A stretch of 64,000 nucleotides of DNA, taken from NCBI GenBank assembly GCA_037083765.1, contig JBAPLS010000003.1, positions 58,268-122,267 of the forward strand, given 5' to 3'. Of this stretch, positions 63,163-64,000 are shown piece after piece. Made by a program: the position numbers and the translations under genes. This DNA is from Dasytiphilus stammeri_B (GTDB lineage Bacteria > Pseudomonadota > Gammaproteobacteria > Enterobacterales > Enterobacteriaceae). Every line of letters begins with the position of its first letter. Positions within the stretch are counted from its first letter, which is position 1. The notes beneath the pieces are model-generated. The model was not told where the DNA came from. It worked only from the letters and a program-made list of their open reading frames with translations, and ran no database searches.

Positions 63163-63541
63163 AAAGCTGACTAGACAGTCGCTGCTGGATCTCTTTCTTA
63201 ATAAGAGAGACAGGAGAGGAAAGTCCGGGCTCCATAGGGTAGGGTGCCAGGTAATGCCTGGGAGGTAAAATACCGACGACAAGTGCAACAGAAAGTAAAC
63301 CGCCCCAAAATTTTTGAATTTTATTCAGAACTAAAAAGAGGTAAGGGTGAAAAGGTGTGGTAAGAGCACACCGCATCAACTGGTAACAGCTGATGGCTAG
63401 GTAAACTCCACCTGGAGCAAGGCCAAATTAAGTTAGTGTATCCCGCACAAAAACTAGGTAGGCTGCTGGAGTCATTAAGTGATTAATGACCTAGATGAAT
63501 GACTGTCCAAGACTAAACCCGGCTTACAGGTCAGCTTTATT
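63163..63541 (+). ncRNA. rnpB: RNase P RNA (M1 RNA), bacterial type A
   Basis: Catalytic RNA that trims tRNA 5' leaders. The ends pair (AAAGCTGAC with GTCAGCTTT, P1). Core segments match E. coli M1 in order: AGACAGTCGC, GAGAGGAAAGTCCGGGCTCC (P4 and flank), GGGTGCCAGGTAA, GTGCAACAGA, GGTAAGGGTGAAA, GAGCAAGGCCAAAT, the L15 GGTAGGCTGC that binds tRNA CCA, and AGATGAATGACTGTCC. Peripheral helices are shorter and AT-richer. Confidence 0.96.
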
Positions 63542-64000
63542 TATAATAAGTTATCTTTTATATGGAAAGGAAAAGAGTATTAGGATAATAGCACGATCAA
63601 TATTAGTAATTTAAGTTTTAGGTTTAGTATAAATTGGTAGAATATTGCTATTATTTTCGGCACCAAATAAAAAAGAGAGTTCTTTTCTTTCTTTTTCTGA
63701 CACTTCAACTAACGAAATCTAAATGAACTTATATTTTTATGTCCAGAACTTTGATCTTTTTAGATTAAGGATGATAACTAGTAATAATATTGACATGACG
63801 TCTTATCCTAATTTTTAGATTGATTCAGAGTAAATTGAGATGTTTTTTTAAATTATTATTCATCTTTCCACAAAGCAAAAGTTTTTTAAATCTGGTCTGA
63901 AAATATAATTTTTTTTGATCATCCGTCATGGGATTAAGTTGTTATAACTTCTCATAATGTGAGCGAAGAAAATTTACTACTCCTTCCGGAGTAGGAATCA
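63542..64000. other. Unassigned right-edge region
   Basis: About 460 bp. Most is AT-rich with no assignable gene. At the very edge the minus strand reads IPTPEGVVNFLRSHYEKL, then a stop (near 63945), and in the same frame LNPMTDDQKKLYFQTRFKK. This has the look of a real, possibly broken or ending, protein but I do not recognise the family. The gene body would lie beyond the window. Confidence 0.35.

Noticed and set aside
63100..63379. Minus-strand frames at the rsmI/rnpB junction
   Set aside because: They lie opposite RNase P RNA, whose conserved core accounts for the region.
1..64000. CRISPR arrays, insertion sequences, prophage or integrase genes
   Set aside because: No regularly spaced repeats, transposase, integrase or terminal inverted repeats were seen. 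The only repeats are the two short tandem duplications in degP and aspA.

Overview
This window looks like a piece of the reduced, AT-rich genome of an enterobacterial (Gammaproteobacteria) insect endosymbiont. Every intact protein aligns best, from memory, with its Escherichia coli counterpart. Many blocks keep enterobacterial gene order with the intervening genes deleted, and several genes are visibly decaying. The mix (proline oxidation, aspartase/fumarase, thrA without thrB/thrC, full translation machinery) would fit a Baumannia-like leafhopper symbiont or a relative such as Blochmannia. The genus is an inference and was not tested.

Layout, left to right. (1) 1-10412, minus strand: rpsL-rpsG-fusA-tuf followed directly by the S10 operon (rpsJ to rpsQ) and the start of the spc operon (rplN, rplX, rplE cut by the edge), with a near-consensus sigma70 promoter before rpsL. 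(2) 10413-22680: crp (altered cAMP pocket), lpdA, decayed speD, speE and probably hpt, the ABC exporter yadG-yadH, dksA, mrcB, erpA, degP. This is the E. coli lpd-to-degP order with gaps. (3) 22728-29550: aspA, a sigma32-driven groES-groEL operon, glyQ-glyS. (4) 29743-36350: decayed dapE, talA, decayed znuC/znuB, ruvB-ruvA-ruvC-yebC. (5) 36430-41981: aspS, cmoA-cmoB, argS, tRNA-Ser(GGA). (6) 42058-48693: putP and putA divergent, then fabI. (7) 48694-57141: a gene-free gap with a Fur-box-like site, then fumC, recB, sodA, fbp. (8) 57496-64000: thrA, tusE, tRNA-Ser(UGA), yqjD-yqjE-yqjK, rsmI, RNase P RNA, and an unidentified stretch at the right edge.

How the genes fit together. PutP/PutA would import proline and oxidise it to glutamate. 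AspA, FumC and LpdA connect amino acids to the TCA cycle and 2-oxoacid dehydrogenases. Fbp and TalA support gluconeogenesis and the non-oxidative pentose phosphate pathway. ThrA makes homoserine, but no thrB/thrC follows it. Translation and RNA modification are well kept (CmoA/CmoB, TusE, RsmI, RNase P). Repair is represented by RuvABC and RecB, and stress response by GroESL, DegP and SodA. Relics of speD, speE, dapE, znuC, znuB and probably hpt show ongoing loss of polyamine, diaminopimelate, zinc-uptake and purine-salvage functions.

I found no phage, insertion sequence, CRISPR array or plainly novel multi-gene system. The best leads are a CRP that appears to have lost cAMP ligands, a PutA without its DNA-binding domain, and small tandem duplications in aspA and degP.
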